From contig JAIFAC010000178.1 of the NCBI GenBank assembly GCA_026545765.1, positions 1 to 64,000 on the forward strand: a stretch of DNA of 64,000 bases, given 5' to 3'. Both the position numbers and the translations under genes were made by a program. Positions 12,900 to 24,949 of the stretch are shown here, one piece after another. Below the pieces are notes generated by a model that was not told where the DNA came from, ran no database searches, and saw nothing but the letters and a program-made list of their open reading frames with translations. The DNA is from Plantago major. Its lineage: Eukaryota > Streptophyta > Magnoliopsida > Lamiales > Plantaginaceae. How positions within the stretch are numbered: position 1 is the stretch's first letter; each line of letters starts with the position of its first letter.

Positions 12900-14310
12900 C
12901 TTTATCAAAATAAAATAGAAAAAGAGATTTGTTCAGAGTTTTCCACAGCTTTTTGGGATAGAAAAAAGCATATTGTAACTTTACCCTATGAAAATGATTT
13001 TGAAGAAAATAAAATTCCTACTAGAGCAAGGCCTATACAAATGAACCAAGAATTATTAGAATACTGTAAGAAAGAAATTTCAGAGTTACCAAAAATGAAG
13101 ATTATAAGGCCTAGCAAATCACCATGGTCATGTTCTGCATTTTATGTACAAAAGAATGCTGAACTTGAACGAGGAACTCCTAGACTAGTTATAAATTACA
13201 AACCATTGAACAAAGTTCTCAAATGGATTAGATATCCAATTCCAAATAAAAGTGATTTACTTAAAAGACTTTAAAATGCTAAGGTATTTTCAAAATTTGA
13301 CATGAAGTCAGGATTCTGGCAAATGCAAATTTAAGAAAAAGATAAGTACAAACAAAGATTTACAGGCCCATTTGGACAATTTGAATGGAATGTTATGCCT
13401 TTTGGATTAAAAAAATGCTCCATCGTAATTTCAAAAGTTATGAATGATATATTCACCCCTTACACTACTTTTACAATTGTTTACATAGACGATGTTTTAG
13501 TATTTAGCCAGGACATAGAACAACATTGGAAACATTTAAATATTTTCTTAAAAGTTACAAAAGAAAATGGTTTAGTTGTTTCTGCCAGAAAGATAAAATT
13601 ATTTCAAATAAACATAAGGTTTCTAGGACATCAAATTCATGAAAATACTATCATACCCATCCAACGGTCCTTAGAATTTGGAGATAAGTTCCCAGATGAA
13701 ATTAGAGATAAAACCCAATTACAAAGGTTCCTTGGAGCTTTGAATTATGTATTTTTACCCTAATTTAAGACAAGTTTGTAAACCCTTATATGAAAGACTG
13801 AAAAAGAACCCACCAATTTGGTCAAATAAACATACTGAGATAGTTAGAGAAATAAAAAAAAAAGTCAAAACTCTTCCCTGTTTAACCATTTGTCACCCTA
13901 ATACTCTTAAAATTGTGCAAACAGATGCATCAGAATTAGGGTATGGAGGTATTCTTAAACAAATTATTGATAATAAAGAGACAATTATTAGATATCATTC
14001 GGGTACTTGGAGGTCAGGAGCACAACAAAATTATTCAACTATTAAGAAAGAAATACTTTCAATAGTCTTATGCATTAACAAATTTCAAGATGATTTATTA
14101 AACCAAAAGTTTTTACTTAAAATTGATTGTAAGCAAAGAAAAGAAGTTTTGACAAAAGATGTAAAACTCGCATCAAAACAAATATTTGCTAGATGGCAAG
14201 CTATCTTATCCATTTTTGATTTTGATATAGAATTCATAAAAGGAACTGACAATTGTATTCCAGATTATTTGACAAGAGAATTTCTCCAGGGATGGAAGAA
14301 AGAAGATTAG
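12900..14310 (+). pseudogene. Caulimovirid reverse transcriptase and RNase H remains
   Basis: Diagnostic motifs include PRLVINYKPLN, FDMKSGFWQ, the catalytic YIDDV box, FLGHQIH, then RNase H pieces with TDASELGYGG and YSTIKKE. Sequence and order fit Caulimoviridae (Ortervirales). Broken fossil. Confidence 0.85.
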
Positions 14311-14460
14311 TACCATTGGCAGCAGCAATCACAAGTTCCGGGAAAAGACCAATGGTAAATTTAGCACAATATGCACAAAGTAAGCCTGAACAAACTTTGT
14401 CACCAAAACCATTACAAACTATCCCACAAACAAGGCAACAGACATCTCAGCAGATTGTGT

Positions 14461-14471
14461 GTATACATACA

Positions 14472-14507
<36 letters not shown>

Positions 14508-14530
14508 TACATACATATATATATATATAT
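14461..14530. repeat. (CATA)n-(AT)n microsatellite at the right edge of the pararetrovirus fossil
   Basis: About ten CATA units followed by an AT run. From 14531 the Helitron sequence resumes (GAGGCTAATCAAAATAATCG). This matches the inverse of copy R immediately beside its AT tract at 42673. Confidence 0.9.
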
Positions 14531-14749
14531 GAGGCTAATCAAAATAATCGTATATTTTAGTTTGTCCAGAATATTTGATGCTAAACTATTAAAAATGAGT
14601 ATCTTTTTGAATGCTTAATGCTACGTTAATTATTTATAATGTATTTTAATGAGTCGTTTTTAATTTTTAAAATTTCATTATTTCATTTTTTCTTATTCAA
14701 TAAATTTATATTTTATTTTAATGAATTAAATAATTTATTTAATTAATAA

Positions 14750-16185
14750 TAGTATTCAAGATTGGTGTCTATAGATTTATCTGAATTCAAATATATGTTA
14801 AAAATATTTTTTGGGTTTTTGTAGATAAAATTATATGAGATTAATATTTTATTTTAGTGAATCAAATGATTTATTTAATTAATTAATAATAATAATAGTA
14901 ATAATAATCATCTATTAAAAATACTATTCATGGCCTTCCGCATTTTCAGCAACCATAAGACATAAAATTTTGTCACCAAGCAATAACATTGCTCACATGA
15001 TCTTAGCAACACTACTACGTTCCCCTATTAGACCCTGCTTAACCGTAGAATCAAAATTTCACGTAGGATGGATGGAATTTGAATGAATCTAGTGGATTTA
15101 GCTCATCAACTTTATATATTATATTATATTATATTATATTATATTATATTATATTATATTATATTATATTATATTATATTATATTATATTATATTATATT
15201 ATATTATATTATATTATATTATATTATATTATATTATATAAGAACACCCAACTGATATCTAAGTGTTAAAACATTAGCCTCGCCTCACGCTTAACCTAGC
15301 AAAACTTTATGCAACAAAATTCTCCCTACCAGAATCAGCCAACCGAGAATCAAAATCTATAATTTAAAATATAAATATCTATATATTAATTGAAAATATA
15401 AATATCTATTAATATAAACATAAACATTTTTCGAGTTTTGTAGATAAATTTATATGAGACTTAATAAAACTATATATGCGTACCAATATACAAAAAATAA
15501 ACACCTAAATATATACCGTTGAAAATGCAACTAATTCCACATAGGATTGAATTAATTTAATAAATTTTATATTTTTTAAATTTAATTATTTCATTTGATC
15601 TTATTTAATAAATTTATATTTTATTTTAATAAATAATATAATTTATTTAATGAATAATAGTATTCAAGATTGGTGTCTATGGATTCGCTCATTGTCACGG
15701 AATTCAAATATATGTTCAATATATTTTCGGATTTTTGTAGATAAAGTGATATGAGATTTAATAAAATTATATATGCAACCAACATACCAAAAATAAACTG
15801 GAAATATGTATATATCGTTGAAAATGCAACTAATTCCACGTAGGATTGAATTAATTTAATAAATACTCTATTTTTATAATTTCAAGATTTCATTTTATCT
15901 TATTTATTAAATTTATATTTTATTTTAATAGATAAAATAAAATATTTAATTAATAATAGTATTCAAGATTGGTGTTCATGGATTCGCTTGTCATGATTTA
16001 ATTCAAATATATGTTCCATATATTTTTCGGATTCTTTAAGATAAAGTTATATGAGATTTAATAAAAATTTTATATGCACTCAACATACCAAAAATAATAT
16101 TGAAATATATACTGACTAAAATGTAACAAATTCCACAAAATTCCATGTAGGGTCGAATGAATCAATGAGGTTTAGACCATGCTTT
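14750..16185. repeat. ~300-bp tandem monomers inside Helitron copy L
   Basis: Monomers begin with ATTCAAGATTGGTGT at 14757, 15661 and 15961 (spacing ~900 and 300). They share ATATGTTCAATATATTTT, TATATGAGATTTAATAAAA and CAACTAATTCCACGTAGG. The same set, inverted, occupies 41050-42560 in copy R. No open frame is conserved. Confidence 0.75.
15113..15239. repeat. (ATATT)n pentanucleotide microsatellite
   Basis: About 25 near-perfect units. The corresponding place in Helitron copy R (42046-42073) has only about five units, so this tract has expanded or the other has shrunk since the copies separated. Confidence 0.95.
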
Positions 16186-16669
16186 ACATAATATATGGAT
16201 GGATGGATGGATGGATTATAAATGAATTATTTTTGTTTCGATTTGCCACGCCGATTTTTACTGGTGGTATATCTCTTCTTCTATTTCCATCATCACTTTT
16301 TAGTAATCGCAATTTTATTATATTTAAAATGATAGTAATCGTAATTTGACCTAATTTGATGTCACCCAAATACATTGTTGAATACTAAGATGTTTGTTAG
16401 TTGTCAATTCTTGGATAATTTTACAATTAGATAAAGTAAATAAATTAAAACTTAGCTAAATAATAATAATTCGGACGTTAGTGGAACCATAATGTAGAAC
16501 GCTCTATACATAACTATAATAGATTAATGGAATAAAGTTTTATCAACTTAAATTCGAAATGAAATACATTAGAATATATGAAGGAAATGAGAGTTTAATA
16601 AAGCATAAACGTGTTATGCTCCCTTATAAGCAACTTCAAGGTCCCCAACGATTAGTGACAAAGATTGTA

Positions 16670-16921
16670 CTCCCTTCGTCCCGCAGAACTTCATACATTT
16701 GTCATTTTTAGCCGTCCCACAGAACTTCATACATTACTTGAAAAAGGAAGCTACCCCACATCCAACAAATAATAAACAATCTCAACTTTACACTTAAATT
16801 ATACAATTTGCCATTAAAAGTACACTTTTTCCCACTTCTTCTATATTCTATCATTACTTTAACTTTTTGCATAAAACTGCGCGCTAACCCTAATGTATGA
16901 AGTTCTCAAGGACGGAGGGAG
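16670..16921. mobile_element. Stowaway (Tc1/mariner) MITE
   Basis: Terminal inverted repeats CTCCCTTCGTCC and GGACGGAGGGAG are flanked by TA on both sides (16668-16669, 16922-16923), the Stowaway signature. The 252-bp element is non-coding. It lies just downstream of F-box copy 1. Confidence 0.93.
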
Positions 16922-16999
16922 TACTTGAATGGGATCCACGACTCCTTCATGTGCATGTTGTAATTTAATAGTTTTTTCTTACAGAAAGGTGGAACCAAC

Positions 17000-17688
17000 A
17001 GATAGTTCGATTCTCGAAGTTTCACTTTGAAAGTCTCATCCAGAAGACCAACGACATGAAGCCACAAATGATACACCATCTTTATCCTCCTTCATTTCGC
17101 TAAACCTTCAAGTCCTTCATCACTTAATCTTAACACTACTGAAAATTTTCATGTAGTTCAATCAGTATAGGGCAATTCTGGGTGCTTGCATTTGATGGCC
17201 ATTTCCATCAGACAATATGCCTCATCTTCTTTACCATTTTCGAAGTATTGACCCGTTGAAAATGAGAAAACATTTAACAAATACAATGCCAATGTAAAAA
17301 TCAACAAATAAAGAAAAAAATAATTCTAACCAATGAATTCCTAAACACTGCCTCAGGAGTCAGGATTCTTTGCATTTGAAAGCCTATAGACCATCGATTC
17401 TGGAATTTGAAATGAGGCGTCGAAAGGTAAAATCCGCAACACGTTTGGAATGTTACATATATTGTTGAACAACGGGCAACTAAAATGTCAACAATTTTAT
17501 GTTAGTCTAACTAATCTTAAAATATAAGTAGGTAACGAAAAAACAGAAGAAAACCTATTGCTCGCATTTGCCCATGAAGTGGGTGAATCGATAGCAACTC
17601 TTTCCATAATATTTATGAGCATATCCATATTGAGTTTCAAGTATAATGGGAAATAGGAACATGATGAAATCTTCCTTTGTCTCTTCAT
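17000..17688 (-). pseudogene. F-box gene copy 1 (At2g35280-like), decayed
   Basis: Exon 1 (17688-17555) ends in an F-box half (LNMDMLINIMERVAIDSPTSWANAS) before a GT donor. Exon 2 (17479-17331) follows an AG acceptor and reads CPLFNNICNIPNVLRILPF. It then meets a one-base frame change near 17365, after which EAVFR continues in another frame. A third block near 17265-17160 gives QYFENGKEDEAYCLMEMAIKC-like sequence, as expected for the Sel1/TPR-like part of this family. More C-terminal sequence lies near 17130-17000. The third block's acceptor is not evident. F-box proteins bind SKP1 and recruit targets to SCF ubiquitin ligases. This copy probably makes no full protein. Confidence 0.6.
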
Positions 17689-18222
17689 TATTAATTTGCT
17701 TGCAAAATGTGGAATGTGCTAGTGCACGCAGGGTGAAACACACACACATATATATTTCCACGTTAGGCTCTAATTTGTTGATAAAAGTGTTAGTTCTATT
17801 TTCAAGCAACAACCATTCACATATAGTAAATCTAATTAATTAGTTTCTATTTTGATAGATTATAAATTGAACTCGTTGACTACGCTTACCTCCTATTTTA
17901 AAGCAATAACAACTAATGTAGAACAAATCTAATTAATCACCAAAATAGCACGTAAATGGTTAAGATCAAACTGATTACGAATTTGAAGATAACTACGGAT
18001 TTCGAAATATCATGATTTTTGTTCTTCACCTAAATATGGATTTAGTTATAATTGATGTATTCTAATTTAAAATTCAAATTTATATAACAGGTAGCACGAC
18101 TAATATGTACCTGTATATTTGTACGTAAGTATAAAATCTTGAAAATTGTCTTAAAAGTTGGTTAAATAGACGACAAATAGAGTAAATATAAGTATGAGAT
18201 TAAGAGACGAAGGTGAAGTAAC

Positions 18223-18353
18223 CTGCTGGTAATTTTTGCCCATGAATCAGTGGATTGAAATGCAATCTTCTCCATAATGATAGTGAGCAAATCATCCGGC
18301 AAACGTTTAATTTGAAACTGGGACGTCCTTGATAATATTGAAGAAGACATCAA
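18223..18353 (-). pseudogene. F-box gene copy 2, exon 1 remnant
   Basis: ATG at 18353 opens MMSSSILSRTSQFQ, then IKRLPDDLLTIIMEKIAFQS, then TDSWAKITS: the N-terminal half of an F-box. A GT donor follows at 18222 in the same phase (2) as in copies 1 and 3. I could not find the later exons downstream (17850-18220), so this looks like a first-exon remnant. It is the best preserved of the three first exons. Confidence 0.6.
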
Positions 18354-19087
18354 ATAATGAAGACAATGTAATATATGCTTAGGCTTACAGTAGATGGTGC
18401 GCTGATGAGGATCAAGACCGCAATTTATAATGATAGGGTTGAGCTAATCGATTTTTTAGCATCATAGAAGGAAGACGCACCTTCACTTCCTTGAATTTTA
18501 CGCAAAATAAAGACAGTAGAGATGAATGTATTTGTGGCAAATGAATCAATAGGTCGATTCGACAATCGACCACCATTTATTGCACAATTTGGTGTGAATC
18601 GAATCTGAATGAATTCCAAAAGCTTTTGTAAATTGGTGGATATATTGTGGGATTGTGCCTCTATATAAATGATGCTCCTGAAATGGCGATGCGGTGGACA
18701 ATTTAAATAAATCTGTTGGTAGAGATAATTGTAGGATTTTTTGTTTAGAGTGCAATTTTGTAGAAATTTCAAAGAATCCTTATGAGATAATATCAAAATA
18801 TGGTTGTCTTGTTGAGATTTTTCTGGATTTTTTAAAACTATATAACAACTGATTGTTGATGGAACTAACGCATGTTGAAATGGCATAATATTAGGAGATT
18901 TTATTGGGTTTGTTTTTAATTACGTTAAACATTAAATATAATGACTAAAAATAGTTAATAAATAGATGTAGGTGCTGATCTTCTCTTATTTATTGAGATG
19001 AATTATAAATAATTTATTTTTTTGGATTCGCCACCTCATTTTTTGCTTATTCGCATATCTCTTCTTCCATTTCCATCATCACTTTTT

Positions 19088-19090
<3 letters not shown>

Positions 19091-19150
<60 letters not shown>
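19091..19150. repeat. (AT)30 microsatellite
   Basis: Perfect AT run directly after the ATCACTTTTTATCAT marker of the second F-box unit. The third unit has a short AT run at the same place (21240-21250). Confidence 0.97.
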
Positions 19151-19153
<3 letters not shown>

Positions 19154-19740
19154 TGTAAAAGGGGTATTGCAATGACTTTGTAAGAATTCCATGGGATTTT
19201 ACGATTATTTTTAATAACTATGATTTTTTTTTTTTTTTGCATTGATTTAGGGTAAGATAACATAAACAAACATATATAGTCGCACCTAATGAGAGTGTAC
19301 CTCACACACTTTAAAATAAAGGGTGGGTGGTTTTGTACCCATTTTTAATAACCAAAGGGGATTTGGTACTAATTCATTAACTCATGGGGGTTTCTTACAT
19401 TATTAATAACTCAGTGGTGTTATGCATTTAACTCTTGTTAGGTTCCATCAACTTCGGTTCCAATGCTACCTCCTATAAATATAATATAAGTTATTAATTG
19501 AATAAAGTAAAACGCCACGGGGTTAAAATAATCTGACCATTCGGATAGTATAATTTCTTACAATGTTAGCTAAATTGGAGTATTCTCCGAGTATTTTTCT
19601 CATCAAATATAAGGTAATCAACACTGAATTCTTTGACACCTTTCTCACTGTTATAATCCTTTGTCACACGTATCTTGATTAAGAAATAATGGATACTATC
19701 ATCAAAATCCATAGGAGGTGCTTCTTCATTTCCATCCTGT

Positions 19741-20088
19741 AATTTTTTTTTTACACGACAAAAAATTTATTAATAACGCAAGGTTTACATGAACATAAGG
19801 AATGCTCAATGGCTTACAATCCATACAAAAGTATTAAAATCATAACGTCCAAAACTACTCCCAAATGCCTTTATATCCATCGCACTTTTGTCCCCGCCAC
19901 AAGCCTGGGCCCCATTACAATCGAAGTCTTGATCAAGATAAGACTCCAAACCGAAGTTTACTACAACAAAGCCAAACAAACATTATTCAAACCTTCTTCC
20001 TTCCGCTTTTCGCTTACCACCTTGTCATTTTCCTCCATAAAAGAATCCACAAATCTTTAAGAAACTTGCATCTATATGAGTCTATATC
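19741..20088 (-). mobile_element. 5'-truncated poly(A) retroposon with 10-bp target duplication
   Basis: The duplicated flank TCCATCCTGT occurs at 19731-19740 and 20089-20098. On the minus strand the insert ends with AATAAA followed by a poly(A) run (plus-strand T run at 19743-19752). This is the hallmark of LINE-driven retroposition. The body has no clear reading frame; it could be a LINE 3' end or a processed host transcript. Confidence 0.75.
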
Positions 20089-20099
20089 TCCATCCTGTG

Positions 20100-20712
20100 A
20101 ATGAAATAGTTAAAAATAGGAATCGAGTTAAGATATAAATATTTTATGTTTAAACATGAAATAGTGAAACAAAAGATATCTCAATTAGTGATGCACGCGC
20201 ATACAGTAGCGGCTTTGCCAATTAGGCTCACCACTATATCCTCAAATAGAACAAAAGAATTTGACTCATTCAATCTAGACCATATCACCTCGAGTCGAAC
20301 TCGGTCATCCAAATTATAAACTAACCCATTCATAATTCTTAATTAATATACCGTATGATTGAATTCATCTTAATCCCTCAAGTGGAATTTCAACATGTAT
20401 CTCCAAGTTTCTGATCTTGCACCTTTTTCTTGCACTTTCCACATGTATCGTAGTACCAAGTGGCTGAAGAAATTGGATTAAGGCTGAACAAATTTGATAG
20501 TATCGTAGTACCATGTATCTTAATACCTATGTTGTTGAACTTGACGAAAAGAATATAGGATCCAGGCTGAACAAATTTGATTAAGGAATATTTAGAAAGT
20601 TTTTCATAAAACTGGGGACAGCTAAAAAGACGTTGAGTTAAATTTAGTTAGACAAAGATAATCGATAAATGAAATGTTGATATCTCAGTATAATAAAACT
20701 TAACAAAATTAC
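20100..20712. other. Non-coding stretch before F-box copy 3
   Basis: Mostly AT-rich. A short internal duplication (GGCTGAACAAATTTGAT near 20484 and 20561; TATCGTAGTACCA near 20445 and 20502) is the only structure seen. I find no convincing later F-box exons here. Confidence 0.4.
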
Positions 20713-20834
20713 CTACTGGTGATATTTGTCCGTGGAACAATTGATTGAGACGCAATCTTCTCCATTATAATAATGAGTTAATCAGTTGGCAAACTATCAA
20801 AATCGATTCTGCTCGATAAGCACTTAGAGGACAT
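20713..20834 (-). pseudogene. F-box gene copy 3, exon 1 remnant
   Basis: ATG at 20834 opens MSSKCLSSRIDFDSLPTD. After one in-frame stop it continues LIIIMEKIASQSIVPRTNITS, up to a GT donor at 20712 in the same phase as copies 1 and 2. The stop within the F-box makes it a pseudogene. No later exons were recognised downstream. Confidence 0.6.
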
Positions 20835-20839
20835 GGCTA

Positions 20840-23800
20840 TGGTAAATGCAAATGGATACACGAGACCGTAAGAATAAATTTTGTTGGATGAAAAGGTTGA
20901 TGTATTTATATAGAGAAGATTGGTCAAGTAACAACCGAGTAGATATATGGATTTTTAAAACTCAATACAGAATCGTAACAATACTTTACTATTAATAGTA
21001 GATTAATTAATTAAGATTACACTGAGTATATTAGTTGGTTAGACTATCTATATGTAGTTATTTATGAGTCCGTCCAACGGTGAATGATGTAGATTTAATA
21101 ACAAAACATTCCAAAATAAGCTAAACTAATACATCAAATAAACATCAATTAAAAATGAATTATTTTTTGATTCGAAATGACACCTAGGATTTTGTCATAT
21201 GTGGCATATCTCTCCTTCAATTTACACCATCACTTTTATCATATATATATATTCTTACTACTATCACGGTCCGTGGTTGAACATCCACTTATTTAGTACT
21301 GGTTATAAAATTTTACTCCGAACCTAAAAAGGTGGTCATAACTTAACCGGTTAAATTATTAACACATTTTAGTGAACCGTTTGGTTGCACACAAGAAAAA
21401 TGCAATTTCATCATGGCAATCCTCGGATGTTTGGTTGCACTTTCTCATATTACCAATTATATTTATTACCCATTTCTTACTAATGTCCAATTTTGTCCTT
21501 ACTATAACAATGAATTCTCTATTTTGCATTTATAAATTTGGTTAATTGCTAACTTTTGATAATTTCTTACGAAACTTAGCACAAAATGTAGGATAATAAA
21601 TTGGTAACATAAATACATCGGTACATAGTGATTTTTTTTACTGTTAACATATGTCCTGATTATTCACAATTAATGAAGGTGATTCTTAAAAATTGTCGTA
21701 AAGCGCATAAATATATGATTAAAAATTTACTCCTAATCACACAAGCACGCATCTAGTACTAATTTACTATCAAACTCGCCATTATCTTTTTGGTATGAAA
21801 TGTTAAACTCAATACCTATCCTACCAAGGCAAGACGATAAACCAGTATAAATACCCCCACCTCATGTGTAGCTTTATATCTATGTCAAATTATTATAAAA
21901 TTCAATATTTCCTTATATAAAGGAAAACCATTTCCTCCAACACAAAGTGTACGACACTTACCTTATACCGATCTGTGGTGATTATTTAACAAATCTTTCA
22001 AAAGATTTAAAATAATTATGTGACAGATCAACATCACATGTTCAGCTATGTGTTTAACCATACACATTATTTATTTAGTATATATGTATTATTTTCATTA
22101 CTATACATTTGTAATTTTTTTAATTAAACGTGCAATATTTATTCCAATTATTTGAGATACGATAATCGCAAAAGATGCTCAAAACATCTAGAAGAATAAG
22201 GCTCGTTTTTTCAACCAAAACTCTTTCGCCTCAGCTTCAGCCTACCTAATTCAATTCATTCAATTTCTGCCTTGCTTCGCCCTCAGCTACCATTAAATTC
22301 ATATTATTATTATTATTATTGTTATTATTATTGTTGTTGTTGTTGTTGTTGTTGTTGTCTTAAAATATTTATTATTATTAATATTATTTTTATTATTATT
22401 ATTATTATTATTGTTATTTTATCATTTATTTACACACCCGATCTTTTGTACGGAAAATAAGAAAATTTATCCAATTGAGTTATTTTCAACTTTTTTTCTT
22501 TCTTTCTTTTTAATACGACTTTTAGTAGATCAATGAAATAAAGAGTATAGTTACAATTTGAACTAACAAAAAATCTACATGTTCAAAAACTCCAAAACAA
22601 GTTAAACCAAACCAAAAGTCGGACCAAACTTTATAAAATAATATTATATATCACAAATATTGAAAATGGCATTTATTCCTCCATATTATCTTCCTGACTC
22701 TATAAAAGATGAAGAAGAACGTTCTGTATAAGGGTTTTAATGGATTTTAATGAGGTTTGGGAGTTGGGCTTCAACTTGGACCTTTAACAAGTTCAATTTA
22801 AAATTTTTCTCGTAAGCCTATTATAACAATACGTATAAAATCGAAAAATTTCACGGTATTTTACAATAAAACAAAGTTACGTTAATCAAATATACTTAAT
22901 TTCTTTTCATGAAAGTTGAAATATGAGTATTGGGACTGAAAGTTGAAGAATCAGTTTGGAAAATGGAACAATGCTGAAGGTTCTGGAAAAAAAGATTGTT
23001 GATGTAAAGTTGTTGACACGAGTTTGTGCATGGTTTATGGACAAGTGATTTTGGTTGCTTTTAATTATTTTATTTGTTAATATTATCCATACTTTTGTAA
23101 ACGCTTCAAGTTATAATAAATTTCACCGATTCAAAAAAAAAAATAGACAAAGACACTTTATAATGACGCATTAAAATTGGTTTTAATCGAGTTATCATTC
23201 TCATATTGTTTTCCACACTATTGGTTTTAAAGTTTGTTATACAATAATAAATAAACATGTAAAGTGACAGAAAAAAGAGTAGGAAGAATGTGAGAAAGAT
23301 GATAAAAATAATATATTTTTTTAATTGTGATTATATATACCATCATATAATTGTTATTATTATTACACAATAATTTCTTCAGCCTGCACTAGCCTTTAGT
23401 TTCAGCTTCAGTCATTTCAGCCTCGCTTCAAAGAATTTCAAATGTTAATGAGCCTAAATACATGAATTTGGTTAAAATAAAATACTATTACTTGGAAGAA
23501 ATTTCAATAGTGCATCCTTCCTTGTATCAAAAAAAATGAAGAGTAGAAAAGATAATAGAAAAAGTAACTCAGTCCAACTAGTTTTGTTGACTGAAATTGA
23601 TAACTCACCGCATGGCCACTTTCCTTCTTCGCCTTCGTTCAGCAAGCAATAAGCTTTGCCCGCTTGCGAAGCGGCCATAAATTAATCCTCCGAAATGGCC
23701 ATGTTTATGGACGTTTTTGAGTTGTCATTTTTCTATTGGCTATTAGGTAAGGGAGGGGTGGCTCTAAAACTAAATTAATACCGGTTATAATTTTCGGATT

Positions 23801-24949
23801 TTTTTCAACCAAACAAGTCCATTACCACTGCCACGTCATTTAATACCGGCTATATTTCGTTTGCTTTCCAACCAAAGGGAGCGTCATAGAATCTCATAAT
23901 TCCTACTAATTTTAATGGACAAAAACAAGGGAAAGTGAAAGAAACCGATTAATCATTGAACATTTGGAGGATAGTTTTTGTATTGTTAAGAAACAATAGA
24001 AGGTAAAAACAAAGGAGGCCTTTGTCATTTGTCGGTTTAAATGTGATGAAAACCGACTCCATAACATAATACAAACCTTAGGCATTTAGCATGTCCCAAC
24101 TAGGGAGTTTTGGGGACCCAAACTGTTCAAAAATACAGTGTAGACTGTAGACTAAGTATATTGTTGGACTCGGAGGCCCCATTTTCTGGGTTCTATCACA
24201 TGCAGGAACCCTCCCCAAATTTTATTACAACTAAAGATTCTCTACGTTACAGCATTATATTAATACATGATTCATTGAGTTACATCATTATATTAATACA
24301 TAACTCTTCGAAGCATAACATCGTATTAACTCACGGCCATTTTTCATTTTGTAATACTTAGCCAAAAGAGTTTTCGTTGTAATTTTCCCACATTTTCAGG
24401 TGTCCTATTAAGAAGGACATTTTTTGTCTATATACTTACTATTCTTATCTTCCTATTTAAAAGCATGAGAGCATAAACCTAGCCAATTAAGAGCAAGTAT
24501 TGTGGCGGACCGTCCTTACAGAGGGGGTTAAGAAGTGAAAAACATTATTATTATAACAAAAACCATTACATATTTTTACTAATAATATTAGTGTTATAGA
24601 TACACATATATAATGACATAAAATAATCTCTCATAAAATATTATTGATATGTTTAAAATATTATACTTATATTTAAAAATATCAGCTTGTCTCTCGCTAA
24701 TACAAGTCCCTTCTTATACTTTATACCAACCTAAACCGAAAAGTGTTTATTATTTTCCCAAACACACATTTGGTTCACTTCTATTTTTCTTCTTAAAAAA
24801 GTTTAGCTTGGTAGTTAGTACAAAGAATCGACACTTGTGGCTTATATTCGCAAGGTATCTATTGGACTTGTTAGTTCACCTCCAACTTAATTATAATATT
24901 ATCAACAGAATACTACTTTCATACGTTTTAACAAGTTTTTGTCAGAATT
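20840..24949. other. Repeat-rich non-coding stretch
   Basis: No supportable gene. GTTTGGTTGCAC occurs at 21380 and again at 21430, and a CCAACCAAAGGGAG motif lies near 23870. These could be worn ends of a ~2.5-kb DNA transposon, but I cannot pair them with confidence. An AATAAA followed by an A11 run at 23115-23145 looks like the 3' tail of an old LINE or retroposon. Confidence 0.35.
22292..22425. repeat. (TTA)n/(TTG)n trinucleotide microsatellite
   Basis: Two ATT/TTA blocks flank a run of about eight TTG units and short non-repeat gaps. Translation as a Tyr/Cys-rich peptide is an artefact. Confidence 0.95.

Larger units (their letters stand above)
8654..14460 (+). mobile_element. Endogenous caulimovirid (plant pararetrovirus) fossil
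   Basis: About 5.8 kb flanked on both sides by AT-based microsatellites. Parts in order: a Met-tRNA primer-site-like motif (8897-8908), movement-protein remains (~9090-9830), capsid-like remains (~10705-11370), protease remains (~12430-12760), and reverse transcriptase plus RNase H remains (~12900-14310). This is the gene order of Caulimoviridae, and no LTRs are seen. The genus is not resolved by eye (petuvirus- or florendovirus-like). It is broken, with on the order of ten or more breaks, and I treat it as an inactive fossil. It is younger than the split of the two Helitron copies, because copy R has an empty site. Caulimovirids do not need to integrate; copies in AT repeats are known from several plant genomes. 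Confidence 0.85.
6586..16215 (-). mobile_element. Helitron copy L (non-autonomous, minus strand) with a pararetrovirus fossil inserted
   Basis: The element is a reverse-complement copy of 41037-46204. By eye, long stretches match at roughly 85-95%: 6600-7080, 7740-8560 and 14530-16200. On the minus strand it begins at 16215 with TC after an A (TCCATCCATCC), fitting the Helitron A|TC rule. It ends near 6586 with a worn hairpin-plus-CTATT version of the clean terminus seen in copy R. Without the insert at ~8571-14530 its length is ~3.7 kb. No Rep/helicase gene is seen, so it is non-autonomous. Beyond 16215 the repeat unit of the F-box array resumes, which supports that boundary. Confidence 0.7.
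16216..21250 (-). repeat. Tandem array of three decayed F-box gene units
   Basis: Three units of ~2.1-2.8 kb share a marker at 16225-16310, 18993-19090 and 21153-21245 (ATGAATTATTTTT, then CATATCTCTTCTTCC, then CATCACTTTTTATCAT). Each unit also carries an F-box first exon on the minus strand (17555-17688, 18223-18353, 20713-20834). Unequal spacing reflects insertions, including a Stowaway MITE in unit 1 and a retroposon near unit 3. Tandem F-box families with rapid birth and death are common in plants. Confidence 0.65.

Noticed and set aside
18425-18886. 153-codon frame on the minus strand upstream of F-box copy 2
   Set aside because: No recognised domain, atypical composition, and nothing similar beside the other two copies, so it is not supported as a gene.
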